This document shows, in pieces, positions 8,160 through 17,116 of a stretch of DNA of 55,316 bases; within the stretch, counting starts at the first letter, position 1; the number at the start of each line of letters is the position of its first letter. Under the pieces are notes generated by a model, which worked only from the letters and a program-made list of their open reading frames with translations, had not been told where the DNA came from and did no database searches. The position numbers and the translations under genes were made by a program. Source of the DNA: DAIDKA01 sp049792815 (GTDB lineage: Bacteria; Pseudomonadota; Gammaproteobacteria; Steroidobacterales; Steroidobacteraceae); assembly GCA_049792815.1 (NCBI GenBank), contig JBARBG010000091.1:1-55316 (forward strand), in the 5' to 3' direction.

Positions 8160-10388
8160 TTAGCTGGGTTGCGCAGGCGTCGAGCCCCTTGTCAGATCCA
8201 CCGTCGACAGTGGCAGCCGGCGCACCCGTTTGCCTGTGGCGGCAAACACCGCGTTGCATACGGCGGCCGGCGTGGGTCCCACGCCAGGCTCGCCAATTCC
8301 GCCCCAGCGCGGCCCGCCTGTAAGGTGCAGGTAGGTTTCGATCTTCGGCGCCTCAAACATTCGCACGACCTGGTAGTCGTGGTAATTGCTTTGCTCGGCC
8401 GCCCCGTCCTTGAAAGTGATGTGTCCGAACAGGGCCTGGCCGAGACCGAAGAGCGCTCCGCCCTCCATCTGCTGTTCGATCGTGTTGGGGTTGGCGGCGT
8501 TATAGCAGTCCTGAACTACCACTAAGCGATCGACCTTCACCGCACCCTTGGGGTCGACCGTCACCTCAGCGACCTGGCCGGTGACAGTGCCATAGCACTC
8601 CATGATGGCGATGCCCCGTCCGCGACCGGCTCGCATGGGCGTGCCCCAGTTTGACTTGTCGGCCAGCATGTCGAGCACGCCGATCCAATCGGCCCGGTCC
8701 AGGTGTGCGCGGCGGAACCTGTAGGGATCCTGCCCGGCCGCGTGGGCCAATTCATCGATGAAGCCTTCGATCATGAAGCCGTTTTGCGATGAACCCACGC
8801 CGCGGCAGAAAGACACCGGCACATGAGTGTTGATCAGATTGGCGCCGACGCTGAGGTTGGGAATCTTGTAGGCGGTTTCCGCTATGCACTCGACCGCCAT
8901 GGGTTCGACGCCCGGGAAGCGCGGTCCGGCCGCTCCCAATCCCTTCAACAAGGAGGGTACGGCAACCTTCACATCCAGAGCATTGATCCTGCCGGTCTCA
9001 TCCAGCCGGGCCTTCCACCTCGTGGCCGCCTGAGGGCGGTAGCGGTCATGGCGGATATCCTCCTCGCGCGTCCAGATCAGCTTGACGGGTTTGCCCACGG
9101 CCTTGGCGATGGCGACGCACTGGATTGCCTCATCGGCAGAGCCTCGCCGGCCGAAACCGCCGCCGACGAAGTTGACATGGACGAAGGTTTTCTCCGGTGC
9201 AAGACCGGCGGCCGTGGCGGCGCCTGTGAGAACCGCCATCGGCGCCTGAGTGGAAATCCACACATCGAGCTGGTCCTTCTGCAGCCACACGGTGCAGTTG
9301 AGCGGCTCCAATGCTGCGTGGGCCTGGTTGGGTGCCTCATAAATCGCCTCGATGAGCTTGCCGCCGGGTTTCCCGAAAGCCGCCCGAACGTCGCCAGCCT
9401 TACGGGCGGAGGCCATCGGGCCGTCCAGGCCATCGCGGTAAATCCTGTCCAGATCGGCTTGCTGCACCTTGCTGGAGGCGCCGATATCCCACTCGATCTT
9501 CAGCGCATCAACTGCCTTCTTGGCGCGCCAGAACTGATCGGCGGCCACGGCCACCGCATTGTCCAGCTTCACCACTTGCACGATCCCGGGAGCGACCCGG
9601 ATGGCGCTGTCATCGACCGTCTTGAGTTTGCCACCCGGTACCGGGCACTGGATGATCGCGGCGTAGATCATCCCCGGCACTTCGGCGTCGATGCCGAACC
9701 TGGCCGAGCCATCGATCTTGGACTGGGTGTCGAGCCGCGGCATGGGCTTGCCAACCAGCGTGAACTGCTCGGGAGTCTTGATTTTGGGTTCCCGGTCGAG
9801 TCTCATTGCCACCGCATCGGCGCAGACCTGGCCATAGGTGAGCTTGCGACCCGTGGGCGTGTGCTCGATGACGCTGTTCTCACACCGGCATTCGGTCACG
9901 TCGCAGTTCCAGCGATGGGCGGCAGCCTTGACCAGGCGGTCGCGGGCACTGGCCCCGGCCTGCTGCATCATGGTGACCGAGGTGCGCAGACCCTGGCTGC
10001 CGACCGTAAACATGCCGCCGTAGACGTTCTTCTCGCGAAGGTTGCGGTTAGCCGAGCCGTATTCGCACTTCACCTTGGACCAGTCACAGTACAGCTCCTC
10101 GGCGATCAGCATGGCGAGCGCGGTGGTGGTGCCCTGACCGAGCTCGGTGTGCGGCAGGCGGACGGTGACGGTGTCGTCCGGGTCGATCACCAGAAAGGCG
10201 GACAGTTCATGCGGCGGTATGTTCTCGGGGCTCTGCAGCAGACCCATGGGCCTGGGCTGACGGGACTCGGCACCGAACGTCACCGTCGGTAGCGTAAAGG
10301 AGAGGGCGAGGCCGCCCGCGGCGCTGGCCATGGCTGTCATGGCCTGGCGGCGGGAAAGGTTTGAGCTCTTTTCAAAGGGCGCGCTCAT
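8160..10388 (-). CDS. Molybdenum hydroxylase large subunit, isoquinoline 1-oxidoreductase beta-like (xanthine dehydrogenase family)
   Basis: A 742-residue IorB-type subunit that holds the molybdopterin-cytosine-dinucleotide cofactor. A Tat signal (LSRRQAMTAMASAAGG, residues 11-26) indicates export folded to the periplasm. Family motifs include the HTELGQGTTTALA loop, the GGGFGRRGSADE segment, and near the C-terminus GEPGVGPTP, whose glutamate is the catalytic base. It oxidises N-heterocycles or aldehydes by hydroxylation and needs a [2Fe-2S] partner. That partner is absent on both sides here; the only one in the window is at 42069-42548, with a different large subunit. The start at 10388 is fixed by AGGAG in the leader and by the Tat signal. 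Confidence 0.9.
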   Translation of the reverse strand: MSAPFEKSSNLSRRQAMTAMASAAGGLALSFTLPTVTFGAESRQPRPMGLLQSPENIPPHELSAFLVIDPDDTVTVRLPHTELGQGTTTALAMLIAEELYCDWSKVKCEYGSANRNLREKNVYGGMFTVGSQGLRTSVTMMQQAGASARDRLVKAAAHRWNCDVTECRCENSVIEHTPTGRKLTYGQVCADAVAMRLDREPKIKTPEQFTLVGKPMPRLDTQSKIDGSARFGIDAEVPGMIYAAIIQCPVPGGKLKTVDDSAIRVAPGIVQVVKLDNAVAVAADQFWRAKKAVDALKIEWDIGASSKVQQADLDRIYRDGLDGPMASARKAGDVRAAFGKPGGKLIEAIYEAPNQAHAALEPLNCTVWLQKDQLDVWISTQAPMAVLTGAATAAGLAPEKTFVHVNFVGGGFGRRGSADEAIQCVAIAKAVGKPVKLIWTREEDIRHDRYRPQAATRWKARLDETGRINALDVKVAVPSLLKGLGAAGPRFPGVEPMAVECIAETAYKIPNLSVGANLINTHVPVSFCRGVGSSQNGFMIEGFIDELAHAAGQDPYRFRRAHLDRADWIGVLDMLADKSNWGTPMRAGRGRGIAIMECYGTVTGQVAEVTVDPKGAVKVDRLVVVQDCYNAANPNTIEQQMEGGALFGLGQALFGHITFKDGAAEQSNYHDYQVVRMFEAPKIETYLHLTGGPRWGGIGEPGVGPTPAAVCNAVFAATGKRVRRLPLSTVDLTRGSTPAQPS

Positions 10389-10866
10389 CGTGTTTCTCCT
10401 ATTGGCCGAAGGCCATCGGCCCGACCGCAGCGACCGGACGAAAATCCCATGAGCCAGAGTCTGCCAACATGTGTGGACTTGATCATCCAAGGCGAGGGAC
10501 AAATGTCTGATCGAGTGCCGCGAGTAGCACGCATTGCGCCGAGGGTGGCATTTGCGGAGCGCGGCGCTTTCGAATTGATTCAAGCATTATTATGCTCAGC
10601 AAGAGATTGATTATACCGATATTGTAAGAATCGTATCCCGCTCTCCCAGGTGCCATTTCGTCGGGGCAGATTGCGTCAAAATAGGCGCCAGCCGCCGGTC
10701 GCGAACGGTTCGAGTCGTACGCGCCGAAGGGCACTGCGTCACCGGCAAATTCGCTTTCTGAGCTTCAGTCGAGGTGCGAGGGTTCTTAGGGAGGTCCGGC
10801 GTCCTTCTGGAACTGCTCCCAGACTGCGGGTACAGTCAGGGGTGCTCACAGCATGCGGGAGAGGTC
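10389..10866. other. Shared upstream region of two divergent genes
   Basis: 478 bases between the minus-strand Mo-hydroxylase gene and the plus-strand VOC gene. The stretch 10570-10645 is AT-rich and contains a TATAAT hexamer on the minus strand, so promoters probably lie here, but I cannot fix a -35 element. No convincing gene. Confidence 0.4.
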
Positions 10867-11406
10867 ATGGGGCAGGTTGGGTTTGGTCAGCCGGACGACG
10901 GCGTCATCCAGATGGCCTACATCGTGGCCGACCTACGTGCGGCGATCGAGCACTGGACCCGAACGCTGCGGGTCGGACCGTGGTTCGTCCTCGAGCATGT
11001 CACCGGTGAGAACCCCGTGTACCGTGGGCAACCCTCGCGTGCTGAGGTGGCACTCGCGATGACCTTTGCCGGCCACATGAATATCGAGCTCCTCCAGACG
11101 ACGAACGATGCTCCTTCCGTGTACCGCGAGATGATCGAGCGACGCGGCTATGGCTTTCATCACTGGGGCGTCGCGACGTGGGACTTCGATGCGGCTGTTG
11201 CGCAGTACGAGAGCGCCGGTTACGCGCTCGCCTTTCGCGCGGCCGTTCCGAGCGGCGGCCGTGTCGGGTTCATGGACACTACCGGCGTGCTGCCGGGTTA
11301 CACCGAGCTGATCGAGCTCGGAGGCGCTTTCGAGGAGGTGTTCGGCCGATTCTACCACGCAAGCGTCGCCTGGGACGGTAACGACCCCGTTCGTTCCTTC
11401 ATTTGA
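10867..11406 (+). CDS. VOC (glyoxalase/bleomycin-resistance fold) family protein
   Basis: A 179-residue protein of the Glyoxalase_4 type. It opens with the domain start MAYIVADLRAAIEHWTRTL, followed by GPWFVLEHV, a strand MNIELLQT, a second half beginning GFHHWGVAT, and the closing GYTELIELG. Likely metal ligands are His in FHHWGVA and Glu in YTELIEL. Members hydrolyse, isomerise or cleave small organic substrates; the substrate here is not recognisable. GGAGAGG six bases before the ATG at 10867 sets the start. It stands alone, divergent from the Mo-hydroxylase gene. Confidence 0.8.
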   Translation: MGQVGFGQPDDGVIQMAYIVADLRAAIEHWTRTLRVGPWFVLEHVTGENPVYRGQPSRAEVALAMTFAGHMNIELLQTTNDAPSVYREMIERRGYGFHHWGVATWDFDAAVAQYESAGYALAFRAAVPSGGRVGFMDTTGVLPGYTELIELGGAFEEVFGRFYHASVAWDGNDPVRSFI

Positions 11407-11459
11407 GGCCTGGGTACGGCGCGCGCGGCCGTCCGCTATCCCTGTTTTCGAAGTCCGCT

Positions 11460-11822
11460 TTAGAGGCTCGCGACCGGCTTGAGTGGGTTCGCGGGTAAAC
11501 CTGGTCGATGGCTCACGATAATCGGCCTTCGCGAAGTGGCGCCAGGTGTGTGTGGCTGTACGGCGAGCTTCGAAGCACTCCACCAAGCCAAGGCAACGTA
11601 GGCAAGGACAACCCCCACCATTTTCACAATGCGCGCCCAGCGTCCACGGCGAAAGCGACTCGGGGAGTTGAACCGCAAGAGAGGCTGCATCGAGGAGAAT
11701 ACGGAAGATGTTTGGGCATCGTCCAGGGCCACTGGGAGCACCGAAGTCTTTGACGTCTCCTGTAACTGTTCCGGGGTCAACGGGATTTCGGTCATGTCAT
11801 TGCCGCGAGTAGGGGGGTTCAT
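11460..11822 (-). CDS. Small hypothetical single-pass membrane protein
   Basis: 120 residues, not recognised. The start at 11822 has a perfect AGGAG eight bases upstream. The N-terminal 50 residues are polar (TEIPLTPEQLQETSK), then a basic patch (RFRRGRWARIVK) precedes one membrane helix (MVGVVLAYVALAWW), and the last 35 residues are Pro/Arg-rich. By the positive-inside rule the N-terminus should be cytoplasmic. It converges with the VOC gene 53 bases away. The clean ribosome site and membrane topology support a real gene. Confidence 0.55.
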   Translation of the reverse strand: MNPPTRGNDMTEIPLTPEQLQETSKTSVLPVALDDAQTSSVFSSMQPLLRFNSPSRFRRGRWARIVKMVGVVLAYVALAWWSASKLAVQPHTPGATSRRPIIVSHRPGLPANPLKPVASL

Positions 11823-12060
11823 GCACTGGCTCCTCAATGCTGGTTTTCCACTGCGGCACAGGGTTATACCTGCTGTCGCTCGCGTCTGTAGGCGGCGGTC
11901 TATGAGTAAGTGAGCAATTGTGTGGCTGGGGGCCGATATCATATTCGTCGATGCCGCTGTCCTGCGCAGCGCGCGGACTTGCCGTACTGGAACTAATCGA
12001 GATAGTGAGAGTCGGACACGAGCAGAGGGCCATATTCCATGTGCAGAGGGGGAAAGACCC

Positions 12061-12708
12061 ATGAAAGTCGCACAGCCGCAAATTCCGTACAGCTTTCGTG
12101 AGCTCGAGCCTGCCATGTCGCGCGAAACGCTCTGGTTCCATTTTTCGCGACACCAGTACGTCAGTTTCGAGGCAGCCAAAGCAATAATTAGCAACACGCC
12201 CCTGGACGGCCTGGAGTTGGAGGAAATAATCGTGCGAACGGCACGGGTTCCGGCGCAAGCCAAGCTGTTCCAATTCCTCTCCGGTCTGTGGAATCATCAT
12301 ATGTTCTGGCGGTCCATGCGGCGCGGGGGAGGTGGTGCGCCCAGTGGACCTGTTGGTAATCTGATCCGACGAGAATTCGGTTCCTACCAGGATTTTATTT
12401 GGAAGTTCAAGCAGGTGGCCGCGGGCTTCCAAGGCAGCGGCTGGATGTGGCTAACATGGGTCCATGGGGATCTGCAAATCGAAACCACGGTCAATTCGGA
12501 ATCCCCGCTCCTGGATGGCCACATCGTCTTGCTCGCGCTGGATATGTGGGAGCATGCCTACTACCTGGATCATCAGAATCGCCGCCGTGAGTATGTTCGG
12601 ACGTTTCTTGAAGAACTTGTCGACTGGGATTTCGCGAACTGCAACCTGGTCCAGGCGGTCATGGCCGCCTCCAGCCGGCCGGTCCCCGCCATTTCCATGG
12701 GTGTGTAA
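12061..12708 (+). CDS. Iron/manganese superoxide dismutase family protein with shortened active-site helix
   Basis: A 215-residue Fe/Mn SOD. Metal ligands can be assigned: His27 (TLWFHFSRH), His79 (LWNHHMFW), Asp161 and His165 (LALDMWEHAYYLDH). GSGWMWL is the usual glycine-tryptophan segment. The first helix departs from the family. Normal enzymes have HxxxHHxxYV with second-sphere His30 and gate Tyr34; here it is HxxxHQYV, two residues shorter. The protein also has a Gly/Ser insertion (RGGGGAPSG) and a C-terminal extension of about 25 residues. A GGGGGAAAG site sets the start. It may be an active variant or a family member with a changed role. Confidence 0.85.
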   Translation: MKVAQPQIPYSFRELEPAMSRETLWFHFSRHQYVSFEAAKAIISNTPLDGLELEEIIVRTARVPAQAKLFQFLSGLWNHHMFWRSMRRGGGGAPSGPVGNLIRREFGSYQDFIWKFKQVAAGFQGSGWMWLTWVHGDLQIETTVNSESPLLDGHIVLLALDMWEHAYYLDHQNRRREYVRTFLEELVDWDFANCNLVQAVMAASSRPVPAISMGV

Positions 12709-13228
12709 TCGCGCGATTGCCAGGCGCGACGGAACTCGCCGGGCGTCCCGCGAGTCATCTGCCGCACCTTTTATGACGACCATGTAATGCGGATTACTGT
12801 GCGTCTGAGAGCCATATCGTGAGCATTGTGAACAGCAACCCGTGTAAGTCCCGCCGCGCATGGCTGGCCGCAGCTGCGTCAGACCAATTTCTCATCACTC
12901 TGTCAGCGACAATCGCCCTGCAAAGCCCGCCCGGTGCAATACCCTCGTTCTGGCTGCCCGGCACGGCGTTCTAGCAGGCAGTGCATCCCCTCTGCGCTGA
13001 CGGAATGCCGCGCCACGGAGGCCATCAGATCGTACGACCAGATCTCGCCAGCTATTGTTCGGGCGAATGAGGTGAAGGGCCATCGCGATGCTGTCTTTCA
13101 GGGCGCCTGATTCGATTGCATTCTTCGGTCCGCCAGTGACACAGGAAATAGCCGCTTGTGATTCGTCCGCGGCACGAAAGCCCAACCTGCGCCGAATCCA
13201 GGCCAGGCACAATCGCACCTGACACGAT
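12709..13228. other. Intergenic, no gene recognised
   Basis: 520 bases between the superoxide dismutase gene and the end of the minus-strand TetR gene. Several frames stay open for about 100 codons, but none has a ribosome site, a coherent hydrophobic pattern or a familiar motif. I found no hairpin with a T run. Confidence 0.45.
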
Positions 13229-13867
13229 CTAGGACGCGATCACACGCAACACGTAATCCACCACGTCATGCGGCGTTCGGGGCAGAATCGGTGCATGTCC
13301 GAAGAGCGCCCGAAAATAGAACGGCCCGGTCAACATGTCCAATATCAGTTCCTGATCCACCTGTTTGCGGATCTCTCCCCGCTTGCGGGCCCGAGCAAAC
13401 GCCTCGAGCATCGACTTGCGGCGCGTGGCAAGCACCTCCATGCGGATAATGCCAGCCAACTCTTCATCGTGGGCCATATCGGCCACAAGGCCGGCTAGAG
13501 CGGGTCCCAACGGACCAGCAAACGCCTTGAGGAAAGTGCCCACCGCGGCCTTTAAGTCATCGCGTAACCGGCCCGTGTCCGCCGCCGGATTCTCGCCCAT
13601 CTCACTGACGACGGCATAGGCTACGAGGTGCCGCTTGCTGGGCCATCTGCGGTATAAGCTAGTGCGTGCTCTACCCACCTTGCGTGCGATACCTTCAATA
13701 GTGACTGCGCGGTAACCGCCCCGCTGCAACACCACGAGAACTGCTGCAACCACATCCCGATCGATGCTTCGGTCTCGCGGCCGCCCCATAAGGGGGTCCG
13801 CCGCGACGCGGGTGCCACCCGGCGTGGGCAGGGTCGCGGCCTTGGAGGATTTCAGTCCTGCAGTCAT
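13229..13867 (-). CDS. TetR/AcrR-family transcriptional regulator
   Basis: A 212-residue regulator. A basic leader (GRPRDRSIDRD) precedes the TetR helix-turn-helix VTIEGIARKVGRARTSLYRRWPSK (about 60-85). The C-terminal part resembles the TetR_C group with an alpha-helical ligand pocket (AVGTFLKAFAGPLGPALAGLVADMAHDEEL). It most often represses its own gene and neighbours upon loss of ligand; the nearest divergent gene is the lipoprotein at 14133, 265 bases away. ATG at 13867 has only a weak GGGG upstream; an internal ATG at about 13788 (MGRPRD) is an alternative. Confidence 0.85.
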   Translation of the reverse strand: MTAGLKSSKAATLPTPGGTRVAADPLMGRPRDRSIDRDVVAAVLVVLQRGGYRAVTIEGIARKVGRARTSLYRRWPSKRHLVAYAVVSEMGENPAADTGRLRDDLKAAVGTFLKAFAGPLGPALAGLVADMAHDEELAGIIRMEVLATRRKSMLEAFARARKRGEIRKQVDQELILDMLTGPFYFRALFGHAPILPRTPHDVVDYVLRVIAS

Positions 13868-14132
13868 AGTCGTAGCCCCGAGTACGGTGCGACACCGTAG
13901 CAGGATTGCGCTCCATAGGGGCGGAGCCCCTTGCATCAAATACGCGACATAGTGTATCGTATCTCTGATCGTTCGCACGAACTGAGACTTATCAGTTGAT
14001 CTAGCTTCTGACTCGTGCCGGAATGCGCGACATGCACGCAGACTATGTCCACGAGTCTCGGGCGCGGTGCGAGCCGAGCCAGGCCACCCTAGGGCCGAGG
14101 TCCCAGCCTCGCTGTGGCAATAGGAGACTCGT

Positions 14133-14798
14133 GTGAAAACACTCCGAACACTTTTCATCTCAACAGCGTTTCTCGTGCTCGTGGGCTGTACCTCGGCGGC
14201 CGACACCGATTGGAACAGGGCCGATACGACCGCGACCGTTGCCTCCTATCAGGACTTCGTCAAGAGGCATCCGAATGATCCGCGCGTGACACAGGCACAG
14301 GATCGAATTGGCCATTTGCAAGACGGGGAAGCCTGGAATCTGGCGCAAAGCACCGACACGGCAGAGGCGTTCCAGAACTACTTGCAACAGCAGCCAACTG
14401 GTGCGCATCTGGCCGACGCCCGCCAGCGCGAATCGGTGCTTGAGCGCGCTGCAGAGTGGAAAGTGGCGCAAGCCGACGGCAAGGCACCGGCACTGAATCA
14501 ATTCCTCCGGAAGTTCCCGACCGGGGCCGAGGCGGATCAGGCTCGCGCAATGCTCGCCAAGCTTGATGCCTACCGGGTACGTCTTGCCGCCCGCAAGTCC
14601 AAGAATGCGGCCGAAAGGGACAGTGCCCATCTGCAGGCTCGCTATGGCAAGGTTCTGCACGAGGTGGAGGTCGTGGCGGCCAAGTCGCCCAGGCAGCTCA
14701 GCTACGTCGAGTCTGAGCCGATGACGCTCGCGGATGCCAAGGCGGACTGCGCGACGCTCAGAAGCGAGCATGAACATTGTGAGGTCGTCAGGCGCTGA
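14133..14798 (+). CDS. Hypothetical lipoprotein with tandem helical repeats
   Basis: 221 residues, starting at GTG 14133 behind AGGAG. The signal peptide ends in lipobox LVGC (Cys19). The mature part has three similar units of about 42 residues, each carrying a F..(Y/F)L..(Q/K)(H/Q/F)P.(D/G/T) pattern: YQDFVKRHPNDP, FQNYLQQQPTGA, LNQFLRKFPTGA. These resemble TPR-like repeats of periplasmic scaffold proteins. The final 60 residues contain two cysteines (DCATLRSEHEHC) that may form a disulphide. The role is unknown; a periplasm-facing protein-binding lipoprotein is a reasonable inference. Confidence 0.75.
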   Translation: MKTLRTLFISTAFLVLVGCTSAADTDWNRADTTATVASYQDFVKRHPNDPRVTQAQDRIGHLQDGEAWNLAQSTDTAEAFQNYLQQQPTGAHLADARQRESVLERAAEWKVAQADGKAPALNQFLRKFPTGAEADQARAMLAKLDAYRVRLAARKSKNAAERDSAHLQARYGKVLHEVEVVAAKSPRQLSYVESEPMTLADAKADCATLRSEHEHCEVVRR

Positions 14799-14804
14799 GC
14801 GGTC

Positions 14805-14839
14805 CGCGGCGTGTGAGCCCCTAAGCTACCAACGCCGCG
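14805..14839. terminator. Hairpin after the repeat lipoprotein gene
   Basis: CGCGGCGT and ACGCCGCG make a perfect 8-bp stem with a 19-base loop, starting seven bases after the stop. There is no T tract, so it may terminate poorly or stabilise the mRNA end. Confidence 0.4.
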
Positions 14840-15096
14840 CGCCCTGAGAATTCGAGAGGTCTGGGTTCAATAGTTGAGCTTGCATTGCATGCAGCTTCGC
14901 AAGGTACCATCCACTTACCATTAAGGGTCGCTTCGCGAGAGCGTTCTCTTGGGGACTGCGTACCATGGACACCGCCATTATGGCGCTTTGCTTTTCAGCG
15001 CTACCGGTCGGCATCAATGATAAGAACCGGTATGCCCGCTGACTGAGACTACGGCCGGCGATCCGAATGGTTTCTTTGCCAGCGGCGCTCTCGCCA

Positions 15097-16281
15097 TCAG
15101 TAGTCTGGTAGCGATAGGCAATCGCTCAGAATCCGTCCTGTGACCCATTTCGTCAGCGGCGGCAAGCTGAGCAGCTGCGTCATTTGATTTCGTACCGTAA
15201 TCCCGAGATGGCTCTTTGGAACAAACCAGCCGCGGAAGCGCGTCGCGGCGCGCTGCTTGCGCAGGATGAGTGGCCTCAGTATTGCCTCATAGACGTTGAA
15301 GGCGATGGTGTGATCTCCGTCGGCTCTTTTGAGTTCGCCCGCCAAGACATAAGCTGCAGTCATTGCCAAAGAGGAGCCGTCCCCTGCCAGCAAGGAGGGG
15401 CAGAACGCGGCGTCCCCCACCAGCGCCACTCGCCCCTGCGACCATTTCGGCATGCAGATCTGACTGACAACGTCGAAGTACAGATCGGTGGCCCGAGCCA
15501 ATTCAGTCACAATGGCGTCGCCCTCCCAGCCGGTGCCCTCGAAGATCTCTGTCAAAACGGACTTAGGCTCCATTACTGCAAGCCCTCCATCCGGTAGTCT
15601 ATCGCCCCGGAACAAAAGCAGGAATCCCGTCCGATTCTCGCGCAGTGAGTATCGGGTGATCTGCCGACCCGGCAGGCAATAGCTGATGTAAGCGCCTTCA
15701 TCCCGGTGGGGGTAGCCATCCGCAATAAATGACGCGGCAATGCAATCCATACGCCGCTCAAAATGCGATGGCGGGCCGAATACCGCCGAGCGAACGGCTG
15801 AATGCAGACCGTCCGCACCAATGACCAGATCGAACTCCCGCGGTGCGCCGCGCCTGAATGTGACAATGGTGCTGCGCTCTAACTGTTCGACGCTCTGCAC
15901 GGAGTTGCCGAAGATCGTATCTACTGAGCCGGCGACGGTTGTGAAGAGGAGTCTGGCAAGATCAACGCGTAGAACGCTCAGGAAGCGCTGCCCCAGGATG
16001 TTGGGCGCCGGATTGACGCGCAAACCGCCCACCCGAAGACCCGACTCATTGACGATGCGAAGTTCCCGGATGTCATATCCCTCTCGCCGCAAGCTCGGCA
16101 GAAGGTCCATCCGGTCCGCGACATCCAGACCGCTGCCCCAAAAGTCGATTAGATAGCCACTCTCACGAAGCGAACTCGCACTCTCGAGGAGAGTGGGCTC
16201 AAAGCCGTAGCGCGCCAGCCAGTACGCCAGTGTTGGGCCCGCGATGCCAATTCCCGATATAAGGACGGTCTTTGACTTCAT
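15097..16281 (-). CDS. FAD-dependent monooxygenase (PHBH/TetX-like)
   Basis: A 394-residue class A flavoprotein monooxygenase. It has the N-terminal dinucleotide fold ISGIGIAGPTLAYWLARYG, the DG motif LVIGADGLHSAVRS (about 160) that binds FAD and NAD(P)H, and the GD motif VALVGDAAFCPSLLAGDGSS (about 290). It hydroxylates an aromatic or polyketide-like substrate with O2 and NAD(P)H. The first glycine box reads GIGIAG rather than GGGIAG, as in TetX-type members. ATG at 16281 lacks a strong ribosome site. It lies 102 bases downstream of a MarR regulator on the same strand, so the pair probably forms a small inducible detoxification or catabolic unit. Confidence 0.88.
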   Translation of the reverse strand: MKSKTVLISGIGIAGPTLAYWLARYGFEPTLLESASSLRESGYLIDFWGSGLDVADRMDLLPSLRREGYDIRELRIVNESGLRVGGLRVNPAPNILGQRFLSVLRVDLARLLFTTVAGSVDTIFGNSVQSVEQLERSTIVTFRRGAPREFDLVIGADGLHSAVRSAVFGPPSHFERRMDCIAASFIADGYPHRDEGAYISYCLPGRQITRYSLRENRTGFLLLFRGDRLPDGGLAVMEPKSVLTEIFEGTGWEGDAIVTELARATDLYFDVVSQICMPKWSQGRVALVGDAAFCPSLLAGDGSSLAMTAAYVLAGELKRADGDHTIAFNVYEAILRPLILRKQRAATRFRGWFVPKSHLGITVRNQMTQLLSLPPLTKWVTGRILSDCLSLPDY

Positions 16282-16383
16282 CAATGCGCCTAACGCCCAT
16301 GAGGCGTAGATCCGTTATGCCTTCACCAACCTGACAGAGGGGCAGAAAAGGGGATCAGTCTTCGACGACTAGACTCTAAGGTG

Positions 16384-16956
16384 CTACTCGCCCAAAAGCG
16401 TCTCACCGGCAGCGGTGGTTACCATGGATCCCATCTCGGCGACCAGAATCGCCAGGTTCTTCTGCAGACCTTCAAGCTGACCCAGCTCAAGTCGCCGCAA
16501 TGCCGCCACGAGCAAACCCGCATGCGGACCCGGCGCGCTTTGCAGTACGCGCTCACCCGCTACCGAAATGTGCAACTGAACCACACGTTGATCGGCCGCG
16601 CCCCGCGTTCGCCGAATCAGTTTGCGTTGCACCAGGGCATTTACGATGTTGCTGGCCGTGGTCTGGTGTAATGCCATTCGCTCCGAGAGTGCGTTAACAC
16701 TAATTCCCGCCGTTCGTGCGATTTCGGACAGTGCCCAAAGCAGGGATCCTGATATGCGCGTGGAACCACGGACATCCGCGTCGAAGCGGCGTGCTGATCC
16801 AAAAATCATGCGCAATCCCTGCAATGCCCGTAATTCAAGGGAAGCGCGCGCCACCGCAGTTGGTGAGTCATGCCCTGCGGCACTATTGCGGCGCACAAGT
16901 TTGGCCCCCCGCGGCAACGATCGCTTGCGTACGGCACGGCTTGATTCGGCGGACAT
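16384..16956 (-). CDS. MarR-family transcriptional regulator
   Basis: A 190-residue winged-helix regulator. After a basic N-terminal extension of about 35 residues comes the MarR core: ALSEIARTAGISVNALSERM, recognition region LHQTTASNIVNALVQRKLIRR, and the wing TRGAADQRVVQLHIS. Such proteins release DNA on binding phenolic ligands. It is upstream of, and on the same strand as, the FAD monooxygenase, which is its likely target. GTG at 16959 immediately precedes the ATG. An interrupted palindrome about 90 bases upstream could be its binding site, shared with the divergent lipoprotein gene. Confidence 0.88.
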   Translation of the reverse strand: MSAESSRAVRKRSLPRGAKLVRRNSAAGHDSPTAVARASLELRALQGLRMIFGSARRFDADVRGSTRISGSLLWALSEIARTAGISVNALSERMALHQTTASNIVNALVQRKLIRRTRGAADQRVVQLHISVAGERVLQSAPGPHAGLLVAALRRLELGQLEGLQKNLAILVAEMGSMVTTAAGETLLGE

Positions 16957-17047
16957 CACTGACTCCCAACTGCACCGAGTTCGGGCAAGTTCTCACCGAA
17001 ACAATGTACCAGCAGTGTTGGGATATCTACTACCTGAAGGCTTTGTA

Positions 17048-17069
17048 AATATCCAATGTTGGAAATATT
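17048..17069. promoter_or_regulatory. Interrupted palindrome between MarR and lipoprotein genes
   Basis: AATATCCAA faces TTGGAAATATT across TG: the core CCAA-TG-TTGG is perfect and the AT flanks match with a two-base insertion. It lies 91 bases upstream of the MarR start and 48 bases upstream of the lipoprotein start, a sensible place for a MarR operator. Confidence 0.35.
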
Positions 17070-17116
17070 GTGTACCATGTATTATCCGAAAATCATCACA
17101 AATACGAGGAAGCTCC

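Noticed and set aside
8823..10292. Long plus-strand open frame (489 codons) opposite the Mo-hydroxylase gene
   Set aside because: It is the antisense shadow of a clearly recognised enzyme gene; GC-rich third positions keep the complementary frame open.
10483..10734. Minus-strand frame upstream of the Mo-hydroxylase gene
   Set aside because: It lies in an AT-rich promoter-like region and has no coherent protein pattern.
12895..13218. Minus-strand open frame of 107 codons between the SOD and TetR genes
   Set aside because: Composition is Arg/Ala-rich as in random GC-rich frames, with no ribosome site or hydrophobic pattern.
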